Shown: positions 1 to 5,694 of the stretch, piece after piece
Numbering within the stretch: position 1 is the first letter of the stretch
Layout: each line of letters begins with the position of its first letter
Source: an uncultured Erysipelotrichaceae bacterium
GTDB lineage: Bacteria > Bacillota_I > Bacilli_A > Erysipelotrichales > Erysipelotrichaceae
Reading direction: 5' to 3'
Length of the DNA stretch: 6,374 nt
Assembly: GCA_902796465.1 (NCBI GenBank)
Contig: CADBPK010000133.1
Span: forward strand, 1-6,374
The notes under the pieces: generated by a model
Told to the model about the DNA's origin: nothing
The model's database searches: none
What the model saw: the letters and a program-made list of their open reading frames with translations, nothing else
Made by a program: the position numbers and the translations under genes

Positions 1-337
1 GCAGTGAAATATTGCTGGACCATCCCATGACCATCAGGTTGACGGTATACAGACCGGTATTGGTAATTATACCTGCCAGAATGGAAGGAACTCCCATCCT
101 GGTCTGCAGGAAGGCCGTTATAAAACCGGCACAAGCGCCGCCGATGATGCCCATGATGATTCCGAGAAACGGATGACCGGCTGCCGTCAGGCTGACCGAA
201 ACAGCCATGCCAAGTACATAGCATCCGTCTGTTGTCAGATCCGCAATATCCAGGATGCGGTAACTCAGAAACAGCGCAAGCGCGATCAGTGAGTACACGC
301 ATCCAAGCGTTAATGTTGTCTGCAGTATATGAAGCAT
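1..337 (-). CDS. trpY: ABC transporter permease of the tryptophan TrpXYZ type (5' part, cut by window edge)
   Basis: Probable membrane permease of a tryptophan importer. The first 112 codons are visible and the rest lies beyond position 1. The protein begins MLHILQTTLTLGCVYSLIAL and is strongly hydrophobic, with apparent membrane segments near residues 8-26, 38-53, 58-76 and 85-105. The stretch SYRILDIADLTTDG (residues 25-38) is the hallmark of the COG4120 family of uncharacterised ABC permeases that pair with TrpX-type binding proteins. The ATG at 337 is preceded by AGAGGG and lies 11 nt downstream of the trpX stop, so the two genes are co-transcribed behind the Trp T-box. The family is read from the sequence; the tryptophan assignment is inferred from the T-box and from TrpX. 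An ATPase gene (trpZ) would be expected further left, outside the window. Confidence 0.88.
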   Translation of the reverse strand, partial: MLHILQTTLTLGCVYSLIALALFLSYRILDIADLTTDGCYVLGMAVSVSLTAAGHPFLGIIMGIIGGACAGFITAFLQTRMGVPSILAGIITNTGLYTVNLMVMGWSSNISL

Positions 338-348
338 TGATCCCTCTT

Positions 349-1350
349 TTATTCTTCTGTTGTGATTACTTCAACGACCTCGCCCATTGATCCGAATACG
401 GAATAATCAATGTTCAGCGCTTCGGCCGTTTCGGTGTTGACTGTAATGATGCCGCCGGCGACGAGGTAGTAGTCATCCATATCAGATGTCGTTTCCGTCA
501 TTGCCTGATAGGCCAGATCCGCTGTCTGTTTTCCGAGATCCGTATAGTTGACGCCGCATGTCGCGAATGCGCCGTTCCTGACGAAGGAATCCGCGCCGGT
601 ATAATGCGGGATGCCCGCTTCAGCGAATTTCTCAGCTGTTGTGATCTCCGTAGCCATGACAACATTGTCCGTCGGTGTGAATACTGCATCCACATCCGCC
701 GCGATCAGGGATGTGACAGCCTGCGCGATCTCACTGTCGTTGTTTCCGGTAGCTTCCACATAGGCGATTCCCTTGCTGTCAAGATATGCCTTTGCCAGTT
801 CGATCGGTTTTTCGGAGTTGATCTCGGACTGTGAATACAGGAGACCTACCTTTTTGATATCCGGATCGATCGCGAACATCATATCCATGATCATATTCGT
901 ATCTAGTCCGTCACTGGTTCCGGTGATATTCTCCAGTCCTGTCAGCTGTGCGCTTTCGGGATCGGATACGGCCGCGAAGACGACCGGGATACCGCTGTCT
1001 TCTGCGGAAGTATACATGGTCTGGGCAGCGAGCGTTGCAATCGGTATGATCACATCCACGTCACCGGAAACATACTGCGCGCCGAATTGCTGCAGGACTG
1101 TAGGATCATTATTGCCGGAATCGACCGTATAGACGATCTCAATACCTTTTTCTTCCGAAAGTGCATCCAGTTCACCGGTAATCGCGTTTGCGATCTCATC
1201 CAGTGATGCATGGTCAAGCTGCTTGATGACAGCTACCTTATAGACTTTCTTTTCTTCTGTTCCTGTGTCAGTTTCAGGGGCGGATGCGCTGCATCCTGCA
1301 AGACTCATAATAACTGCGGCTGATAAGATCATTGATGTCAGTTTTTTCAT
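349..1350 (-). CDS. trpX: Tryptophan ABC transporter substrate-binding lipoprotein TrpX
   Basis: Extracytoplasmic lipoprotein of 333 aa that should capture tryptophan for the TrpY permease. Residues 1-20 form a lipoprotein signal peptide (positive MKK start, hydrophobic core, lipobox LAGC with Cys20), followed by a Ser/Thr/Glu-rich linker. The rest matches the ABC_sub_bind family (COG2984, periplasmic-binding fold): KQLDHASLDE near 43-52, IPVVFAAVSDPESA near 121-134, NITGTSDG near 141-148, DAVFTPTDN near 221-229 and GVNYTDLGKQTADLAYQA near 266-283. Length is normal for the family. The frame stays open upstream to 1545, but that stretch is the T-box RNA. The start at 1350 is chosen because GGGAGGAGA lies just upstream and the signal peptide begins there. 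The family is clear from sequence; tryptophan specificity rests on the UGG specifier of the leader and on known trpXYZ operons in Bacillota. Confidence 0.93.
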   Translation of the reverse strand: MKKLTSMILSAAVIMSLAGCSASAPETDTGTEEKKVYKVAVIKQLDHASLDEIANAITGELDALSEEKGIEIVYTVDSGNNDPTVLQQFGAQYVSGDVDVIIPIATLAAQTMYTSAEDSGIPVVFAAVSDPESAQLTGLENITGTSDGLDTNMIMDMMFAIDPDIKKVGLLYSQSEINSEKPIELAKAYLDSKGIAYVEATGNNDSEIAQAVTSLIAADVDAVFTPTDNVVMATEITTAEKFAEAGIPHYTGADSFVRNGAFATCGVNYTDLGKQTADLAYQAMTETTSDMDDYYLVAGGIITVNTETAEALNIDYSVFGSMGEVVEVITTEE

Positions 1351-1398
1351 GTGATTTCTCCTCCCGTTTCTTTTGCATTTCCCCGTCTGCCGAAGAAC

Positions 1399-1428
1399 AA
1401 AAAACGCCTGTCCGCAAAGGACAGGCGT
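1399..1428 (-). terminator. Intrinsic terminator of the T-box leader (regulated)
   Basis: Perfect 10-bp stem ACGCCTGTCC (1428-1419) with GGACAGGCGT (1413-1404), loop TTTGC, followed on the minus strand by a run of T (1403-1399). Its 5' arm contains the CCTTT and GCCTG segments used by the antiterminator, so the two structures exclude each other. It stops transcription before trpX when tRNA-Trp is charged. Confidence 0.95.
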
Positions 1429-1650
1429 ATAGCCTGCGGTGCCACCTTTATTGATAACTTCGTTATCCGACTCGACGAAAATGCAGTCACATTTCCTGCT
1501 CTGTAACGTGAGCATGACGTACTGAATACTCGCCTGGGCTTTCATCAGTCCCTCACGGGTCCATTTGCATACTGCATTACCATCGGGCTTCCACCTTGCC
1601 CCGACTCTCTTGGGCCGCTCGTATGTTTGATCTCCCGGTCATCGGTTTAT
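1399..1650 (-). promoter_or_regulatory. Tryptophan-specific T-box riboswitch leader of trpXY
   Basis: Tell-tale T-box core GGTGGCACCGC at 1446-1436, followed by a terminator. Stem I: lower helix CGGG (1637-1634) with CCCG (1559-1556); middle helix CATAC (1625-1621) with GTATG (1572-1568); the specifier loop between them reads CAAATGGA, with specifier codon UGG (Trp) at 1563-1561 followed by the usual A. The distal part has AGAGAG (1610-1605) and a TCGGG/CCCGA helix (1604-1600 with 1587-1583) enclosing GCAAGGTGGAAG. Stem III is GATAAC/GTTATC (1467-1453). The antiterminator pairs AAAGG (1449-1445) with CCTTT (1420-1416) and CAGGC (1436-1432) with GCCTG (1426-1422), leaving the 7-nt bulge UGGCACC (1444-1438). 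UGGC is complementary to a GCCA tRNA end, which fits tRNA-Trp with discriminator G. Uncharged tRNA-Trp should stabilise the antiterminator and switch trpXY on. The 5' end is estimated from the promoter. Confidence 0.96.
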
Positions 1651-1656
1651 ACTGAA

Positions 1657-1684
1657 ATAGTAACACTTCCCATACACAAGTCAA
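1657..1684 (-). promoter_or_regulatory. SigA-type promoter of the T-box/trpXY operon
   Basis: Minus-strand -35 TTGACT (1684-1679), 16-bp spacer, -10 TACTAT (1662-1657). The predicted start near 1650 lies just before Stem I of the T-box. The DNA immediately upstream (about 1685-1735) is very A/T-rich with A and T tracts, consistent with an UP-element. The position relative to the leader supports the call; the start site itself is inferred. Confidence 0.75.
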
Positions 1685-1735
1685 TACAATAATGAAATTT
1701 TTACATTTAATGAAAATTGTTTCATTCTGAGTGAT

Positions 1736-1759
1736 AAAAAAACCGTTTTATAAACGGTT
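1736..1759 (-). terminator. Intrinsic terminator of the polar amino-acid ABC operon
   Basis: Minus-strand inverted repeat AACCGTTT (1759-1752), ATA loop, AAACGGTT (1748-1741), then a T run continuing to 1736. It starts 1 nt after the stop codon of the binding-protein gene and ends about 50 bp before the trpX promoter, so it separates the two importer operons. Confidence 0.88.
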
Positions 1760-1760
1760 C

Positions 1761-2555
1761 TTATGGATTTGTGCGGTCATCGCCAAAGTACTTGACAGAG
1801 AGTTCCGCGAGCTTTCCGCTGTCTCTCATATCCGCAAGTGCCTTGTTGATCTCTGCGCGCAGGGATGCGTTGTCATCACCCTTTACCAGCGGGATTCCAT
1901 ATGCTGTACCGGCTGCTTCATCAACGACGATGAATGGGCCGCCTTCATTCTTCATGTAGTCCTCAAAGGATGACTGTGCGTTGATCGTAGCGTCAACTTT
2001 TCCGTTCTTGACGAGGTCCAGTGTTTCACCGAGCGTATCCACGCCGTTGACTTCCGCGCCGTACTGCTCGCCGAGTTCCATATAGGTCGAGCCGATGGAG
2101 TTCGCTGTCTTCTTGCCCTTCAGGTCTTCAAATGACTTGATCTCTGTGTTGTCATCACGGACGATGAGTACTGTATGATCGTAAGCATACGGATCGGAGA
2201 AATCGTATGTCTTGGATCTTTCTTCCGTAATATCAACACCGTTGACGACCATGTCGATAACATCGGATTCCATAGCCAGGAACAGACCATCCCACGGTGT
2301 CGGTGTGATCTCGATCTTAACACCCAGATATTCAGCGATTCCCTGTGCGACTTCTACGTCATAGCCGACCAGTTCACCGTCTGCTGTCTCATACGAGAAA
2401 GGCTGCCAGTCGCCTTCCAGACCGACTTTGAGCACGCCTGCTTCTTTAATGCGGGCGAGATGATCTTTTGATGTGTCTGCGCTGCCGGAGCCGGAGCATC
2501 CTGCCACAGCTGCCGCAAGTACTGCTGTCAGTAATACTTTTGATACCTTTTTCAT
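1761..2555 (-). CDS. Polar amino-acid ABC transporter substrate-binding lipoprotein (SBP_bac_3 family)
   Basis: Lipoprotein of 264 aa, the binding component of the importer encoded by the two upstream genes. The signal peptide ends in lipobox VAGC with Cys20, followed by an SGSGS linker. Mature domain landmarks: LKVGLEGDWQPFSYE (42-56), GELVGYDVEVAQGIAEYLG (60-78), TPWDGLFLAMESDVIDMVVNG (86-106), ITEERSKTYDFSDPY (109-123) with the expected carboxylate-binding Arg113, SFEDLKGK (141-148), IGST (154-157) and GKVDATINAQSSFEDY (185-200). Length is typical. In the last motif, Ala193 occupies the place where many amino-acid binding proteins carry the Asp that contacts the ligand's alpha-amino group. 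ATG at 2555 has AGGGAGG at 2566-2560 immediately after the ATPase stop; the genes are 11 nt apart. The family resembles cystine/polar amino-acid binders, but the substrate cannot be named from sequence. Confidence 0.92.
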   Translation of the reverse strand: MKKVSKVLLTAVLAAAVAGCSGSGSADTSKDHLARIKEAGVLKVGLEGDWQPFSYETADGELVGYDVEVAQGIAEYLGVKIEITPTPWDGLFLAMESDVIDMVVNGVDITEERSKTYDFSDPYAYDHTVLIVRDDNTEIKSFEDLKGKKTANSIGSTYMELGEQYGAEVNGVDTLGETLDLVKNGKVDATINAQSSFEDYMKNEGGPFIVVDEAAGTAYGIPLVKGDDNASLRAEINKALADMRDSGKLAELSVKYFGDDRTNP

Positions 2556-2566
2556 ATATCCTCCCT

Positions 2567-3322
2567 CTATTGCACATTTCTGCGGTTTTCCTCAAGCCGC
2601 AGGAATTCTCTTGTTCTTTCTTTTTTCGGATTTTCGAAGATCTCTTTGGAAGTTCCTTCTTCCACGATGACGCCGTCCTCCATGAAGATGACATGGCTGG
2701 ATACATTTCTGGCAAAATCCATTTCGTGGGTAACCACGATCATGGTCATGCCTTCCTCCGCCAGTGCCCGCATGACGCCGAGGACTTCGCCGATCAGCTC
2801 GGGATCCAGCGCGGATGTAGGCTCATCGAAATAGATGATCTCCGGATCGTATGCCAGCGCCCTGGCGATCGCCACACGCTGCTGCTGGCCGCCTGAGAGC
2901 TGTGCGGGAAAATGATCTGCCCGGGCAAGCATACCTACCCTCTCGAGCATTTTCAGACCGATCTTCTTTGCCTCAGACGCTGGAATCTTCCGCACCGATG
3001 TCAGACCGATCGTCACATTTTCCAGTGCTGTTTTGTTTTTGAACAGGTTGTAATTCTGAAATACAAAGCCTGTTTTCATGCGGATCGCCGCAATGTCTTT
3101 TTTCGGTGTATTGGCAAGATCATAGGATCTCCCGTCGAAGATGAGCTCTCCCTGATCTGCTTTCTCAAGATAATTGATGCATCTGAGCAGCGTGGTCTTG
3201 CCGGAACCGCTCGGTCCCAGAATGGCGACCACATCGCCTTTTTCAACCGTGATACTGACACCCTTGAGGATCTCGTTCTGATCAAATGCTTTATGGATAT
3301 TTCTGATTTCAAGCATGCTCAT
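2567..3322 (-). CDS. Polar amino-acid ABC transporter ATP-binding protein (GlnQ/HisP type)
   Basis: Cytoplasmic ATPase of 251 aa that powers the importer. All ABC motifs are intact: Walker A GPSGSGKT (36-43), Q-loop Gln89 in FVFQN, signature LSGGQQQR (142-149), Walker B IIYFDE (162-167), D-loop SALD (170-173) and switch His199 in VVTHE. Order and length match the amino-acid importer subfamily. The frame extends to an upstream ATG at 3352, but that would overlap the permease C-terminus. The ATG at 3322 is preferred because AAGGGG lies at the right distance and the protein then begins [13 protein letters not shown], as in relatives. It starts 4 nt after the permease stop and is followed by the binding-protein gene, so translation is likely coupled along the operon. 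The substrate is unspecified. Confidence 0.96.
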   Translation of the reverse strand: MSMLEIRNIHKAFDQNEILKGVSITVEKGDVVAILGPSGSGKTTLLRCINYLEKADQGELIFDGRSYDLANTPKKDIAAIRMKTGFVFQNYNLFKNKTALENVTIGLTSVRKIPASEAKKIGLKMLERVGMLARADHFPAQLSGGQQQRVAIARALAYDPEIIYFDEPTSALDPELIGEVLGVMRALAEEGMTMIVVTHEMDFARNVSSHVIFMEDGVIVEEGTSKEIFENPKKERTREFLRLEENRRNVQ

Positions 3323-3326
3323 ATGA

Positions 3327-4001
3327 TCACCCCTTGTTGCCGCCGTACGCATTCAGGCGTTTTTCACCATACCTCTGGACCCATGTCAGGACAGTGGAGA
3401 ACATCAGGTAGATCAGCGCAACTTCACAGTATATCAGCATGAACTTATATGTTCTGCCGACAATACGCTGCGCTGCGTAAAGCATCTCGGCATATGTGAT
3501 GTTCGCTGCCAGTGATGTGTCCTTGACCATGCCGATCAGGGAATTGGACAGCGGCGGGAATGCCGTACGGAATGCCTGCGGCAGTACGATATGCCACATG
3601 ATCTGGGCATAGTTCATGCCTACACAGTATCCCGCTTCCATCTGACCGCTCGGAACTGCCTCCAGCGCCGCGCGCATCGTTTCCGCGCAGTAGGCACCTT
3701 CATTCAGCGAAAAGATCAGCACTGCAGCAGGAAACGCATTGATATGGATGCCTATGTTGTTCAGACCGTAGAATCCGATCAGCAGCTGAACCAGCAGCGG
3801 GGTTCCGCGGATGATCCAGATATAGAACCGGCTGATCTGTTTCAGCACCGGCACATTTGCGTACTGCACCATTGCGACGAGCACAGCGATGATCATCGCA
3901 AAGAAAAAAGCGGTGACCGTCAGAGGAATGGTCATTTTGAGACCGGGTATGATCAGTTTCCAGAATGATTCAATAAACAGATCCCACATTTCCTGATTCA
4001 T
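3327..4001 (-). CDS. Polar amino-acid ABC transporter permease (HisM/GlnP family)
   Basis: Inner-membrane permease of 224 aa and first gene of its operon. Apparent membrane helices lie near residues 24-46, 60-82, 88-103, 148-168 and 186-208. The [10 protein letters not shown] segment (64-73) and the cytoplasmic EAA loop [15 protein letters not shown] (110-124), with its conserved Gly128 and the closing IVLPQA (138-143), are classic for the HisMQ permease family and form the docking site for the ATPase. Only one permease gene is present, so a homodimer is expected. ATG at 4001 has TTGGAGGGA directly upstream. A promoter lies just ahead at 4024-4053 and the ATPase gene follows after 4 nt. Family membership is certain; the transported amino acid is not determined. 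Confidence 0.96.
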   Translation of the reverse strand: MNQEMWDLFIESFWKLIIPGLKMTIPLTVTAFFFAMIIAVLVAMVQYANVPVLKQISRFYIWIIRGTPLLVQLLIGFYGLNNIGIHINAFPAAVLIFSLNEGAYCAETMRAALEAVPSGQMEAGYCVGMNYAQIMWHIVLPQAFRTAFPPLSNSLIGMVKDTSLAANITYAEMLYAAQRIVGRTYKFMLIYCEVALIYLMFSTVLTWVQRYGEKRLNAYGGNKG

Positions 4002-4023
4002 AATCCCTCCAATAATCGCCCCT

Positions 4024-4053
4024 ATAATACACTATGTAAAAATTGGAATGCAA
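4024..4053 (-). promoter_or_regulatory. Probable promoter of the polar amino-acid ABC operon
   Basis: Minus-strand -35-like TTGCAT (4053-4048), 18-bp spacer, -10 TATTAT (4029-4024). It lies between the chorismate mutase stop codon and the permease start, predicting a leader of only about 15 nt that holds the ribosome binding site. No terminator is visible after the chorismate mutase gene, so readthrough from that gene into the importer is also possible. Confidence 0.6.
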
Positions 4054-4066
4054 TGAATATGCCCGC

Positions 4067-4348
4067 TTATTTCCGGCTCAGCAGTTCTTCCTGATAAGCT
4101 TTGGAGATTGCAAGAAGATTATCGTAAAAAATCACAAACTGATCCTGGATCAGGTCATCTTCAATCAATGCCGCATTGCGGATCCTGATATCCTTTTCCC
4201 TCCCGCTGTCGAGAATCGGGATATGATGTTCCAGTTTGTAATCGAGAATATCCGATACGATCCGGAGTCTTTTCTCAAACAGAAGTGTTATATCGCGGTC
4301 GATCTCATCGATCATGTTCCTGTTTTTATCAAGTGCTGTCTCTTCCAT
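4067..4348 (-). CDS. Chorismate mutase, AroQ (type II) class, monofunctional
   Basis: Small cytoplasmic enzyme of 93 aa predicted to convert chorismate to prephenate, the first committed step towards phenylalanine and tyrosine. The sequence is one all-helical AroQ domain. Aligned by eye with the E. coli P-protein mutase domain, the active-site set is present: Arg10, Arg27, Lys38, Asp47, Arg50, Glu51, Ser82 and Gln86. The segment YKLEHHIPILDSGRE (37-51) is the most recognisable. There is no signal peptide, so it is not the exported *AroQ type, and no fused prephenate dehydratase, dehydrogenase or DAHP-synthase domain. ATG at 4348 has AGGAAG close upstream. It sits alone, upstream of an amino-acid importer and divergent from an ATP-grasp gene, not inside an aromatic biosynthesis operon. 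A regulatory or scavenging role is possible but not shown. Confidence 0.92.
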   Translation of the reverse strand: MEETALDKNRNMIDEIDRDITLLFEKRLRIVSDILDYKLEHHIPILDSGREKDIRIRNAALIEDDLIQDQFVIFYDNLLAISKAYQEELLSRK

Positions 4349-4358
4349 ACTTCCTGTC

Positions 4359-4374
4359 TCTGCGTATGCGCAGA
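4359..4374. repeat. Inverted repeat in the chorismate mutase leader
   Basis: Perfect 6-bp inverted repeat TCTGCG/CGCAGA with a 4-nt loop, located 10 nt before the chorismate mutase ATG. In the mRNA it separates an upstream AGGAG (4380-4376) from the AGGA next to the start codon. There is no T run after it, so it is not an intrinsic terminator. It could be an RNA hairpin affecting translation or a protein-binding palindrome. Confidence 0.45.
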
Positions 4375-4399
4375 ACTCCTTTCCGGGTCAAGTTAAAAT

Positions 4400-4428
4400 A
4401 TTATATGTTATTTTTAGGAAAAAATCGA
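4400..4428 (-). promoter_or_regulatory. Candidate promoter of the chorismate mutase gene
   Basis: A perfect -10 TATAAT is present on the minus strand (4405-4400), with only a poor -35 match, TCGATT (4428-4423), at 17-bp spacing. The predicted leader of about 45 nt includes the inverted repeat at 4359-4374. The weak -35 suggests either an activated promoter or chance in AT-rich DNA. Confidence 0.4.
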
Positions 4429-4460
4429 TGTCTCCTGGCAAAAACCTTCTTATATTATGG

Positions 4461-4495
4461 TAAAATTTCGATAACCAGAACTGGAGGTTTTTAGT
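4461..4495 (+). promoter_or_regulatory. Candidate extended -10 promoter and RBS of the ATP-grasp/esterase operon
   Basis: TAAAAT at 4461-4466 is preceded by TGG, an extended -10 (TGn) arrangement; no good -35 is seen, the nearest candidate being CTGGCA at 4435-4440. The ribosome binding site GGAGG (4483-4487) is 8 nt before the ATG. A short inverted repeat CCAG-AA-CTGG (4475-4484) overlaps the beginning of the RBS and could be an operator or a weak hairpin. The start site would be near 4473. Confidence 0.4.
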
Positions 4496-5692
4496 ATGGG
4501 AAAGAATTTTGTATTTATTTCTCCGACATTTCCGAAAACGTATTACCATTTTCCGCAGGCATGGAAAGCGCTTGGAGGCACATCTCTCTGCATCGGTGAA
4601 GATTCTTACGAAAGCCTTAGCCGTGAGCTGAAAGAAGCTTCCGACGAGTATTATCAGGTCCGGTCCCTGGAAGACTATGATGAAGTATACCGTGCGGTTG
4701 CCTGGTTCGCACATAAGCACGGAAAAATAGACTGGCTGGAATCCAACAATGAATACTGGCTGGAACAGGACGCGCGTCTGCGCACGGATTTCAACATCAC
4801 ATCCGGTGACAAGTCGGAAGATGTTATGCGCTTCAAGCGGAAATCCAACATGAAGGCATATTATGAACGTGCCGGTGTACCGACTGCCAGATACCACCTG
4901 ACAACTACTCTCGAAGAAGGGAAGAAATTCGTCAAGGAAGTCGGCTATCCCGTTATCGTCAAACCGGACGACGGTGTAGGCGCCAATGCGACATGGAAGA
5001 TCAAAAATGATGAGGAACTGGAAGAATTCTATAACAAGAACATCCAGGAACAGTACATCATGGAAGAATTCGTGCCTGGTTATATCGTCTCTTTTGACGG
5101 CATTGCCGGTCAGAACAACGAGATCATCTTCAAGACCTCGCATACATTCCCGGATCCGATCATGGATATCGTAAACAACGCCGAGGACTGTTTCTACTGG
5201 TCTGAACGCAAGATCCCGGAAGATCTCGATAAAATGGGAACCGCTGTCATCAAATCCTTCGGGATCAAAGGACGTTTCTTCCATACAGAGTATTTCCGTC
5301 TGAGCGAAGACAAGGAAGGACTCGGAAAGAAAGGCGATCTCGTCGGACTCGAAGTCAACATGCGTCCGCCGGGAGGATTCACGCCGGATATGATGAACTA
5401 CGCCAACAACATTGACGTCTATGCCATTTACGCACAGATGGCTATGAACAACTCCAAAACATATTGGACAGAACGTCCGTATCATGCAGTTTATGTCGGC
5501 AGAAGAGACAGCTTCAAATACAAGAACAGCCCGGCTGCCATTTACGCAAAATACGGCGAGAATATCTGCATGCATGAGAGAATGCCGAGTATTCTCGGAA
5601 CCGCAATGGGCGATGACGCGTTTGTCACACGTTTCAAAACAAAAAAGGAAGTGGATGAATTCCTCCGCTTCATATTAGAAAAGGCTGAATAA
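4496..5692 (+). CDS. ATP-grasp ligase of unknown substrate
   Basis: Predicted cytoplasmic enzyme of 398 aa. ATP-grasp enzymes typically activate a carboxylate as an acyl-phosphate and join it to an amine or similar nucleophile. Visible layout: N-terminal pre-ATP-grasp region (1-110), with NFVFISPTFPKTYYHFPQAW at 4-23; central ATP-binding lobe with the phosphate-loop lysine region RFKRKSNMKAYYERAGVPT (112-130), YPVIVKPDDGVGA (151-163) with Lys156, and the hinge QYIMEEFVPG (186-195); C-terminal Mg-binding lobe with Glu265 (FHTEYF) and GLEVNMRPPGG (284-294), giving Glu286, Asn288 and Arg290. The whole catalytic set appears intact. A tail of about 100 residues follows the core. No signal peptide or membrane segment is seen. 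It is followed after 2 nt by an esterase gene, so the two probably act together. The fold is confident; substrate and product cannot be stated. Relatives include carboxylate-amine and amino-acid ligases. Confidence 0.9.
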   Translation: MGKNFVFISPTFPKTYYHFPQAWKALGGTSLCIGEDSYESLSRELKEASDEYYQVRSLEDYDEVYRAVAWFAHKHGKIDWLESNNEYWLEQDARLRTDFNITSGDKSEDVMRFKRKSNMKAYYERAGVPTARYHLTTTLEEGKKFVKEVGYPVIVKPDDGVGANATWKIKNDEELEEFYNKNIQEQYIMEEFVPGYIVSFDGIAGQNNEIIFKTSHTFPDPIMDIVNNAEDCFYWSERKIPEDLDKMGTAVIKSFGIKGRFFHTEYFRLSEDKEGLGKKGDLVGLEVNMRPPGGFTPDMMNYANNIDVYAIYAQMAMNNSKTYWTERPYHAVYVGRRDSFKYKNSPAAIYAKYGENICMHERMPSILGTAMGDDAFVTRFKTKKEVDEFLRFILEKAE

Positions 5693-5694
5693 GA

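Noticed and set aside
1351..1545. N-terminal extension of trpX to an ATG at 1545
   Set aside because: The stretch is the T-box RNA and its terminator. The lipoprotein signal peptide and GGGAGGAGA both point to the ATG at 1350.
3323..3352. Upstream ATG for the ABC ATPase at 3352
   Set aside because: It would overlap the permease C-terminus and add ten residues not expected in the family. The ATG at 3322 has a well-placed AAGGGG.
2912..3442. 176-codon plus-strand open frame across the ATPase/permease junction
   Set aside because: It lies opposite two certain ABC genes, has no convincing start signal and no recognisable motif, so it is treated as a shadow frame.
4020..4066. Search for a terminator after chorismate mutase
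   Set aside because: No hairpin followed by a T run was found on the minus strand; the T-rich stretch near 4037-4044 has no stem before it. Only a probable promoter is called there.
4359..4374. Inverted repeat considered as a terminator
   Set aside because: The stem is only 6 bp, no T run follows on either strand, and it sits inside a leader just before a start codon.
4388..5575. 395-codon open frame on the minus strand opposite the ATP-grasp gene
   Set aside because: It is antisense to a gene with clear ATP-grasp motifs and a good ribosome binding site. Its translation is rich in Phe, Val and Ile runs typical of an antisense shadow and has no recognisable domain.
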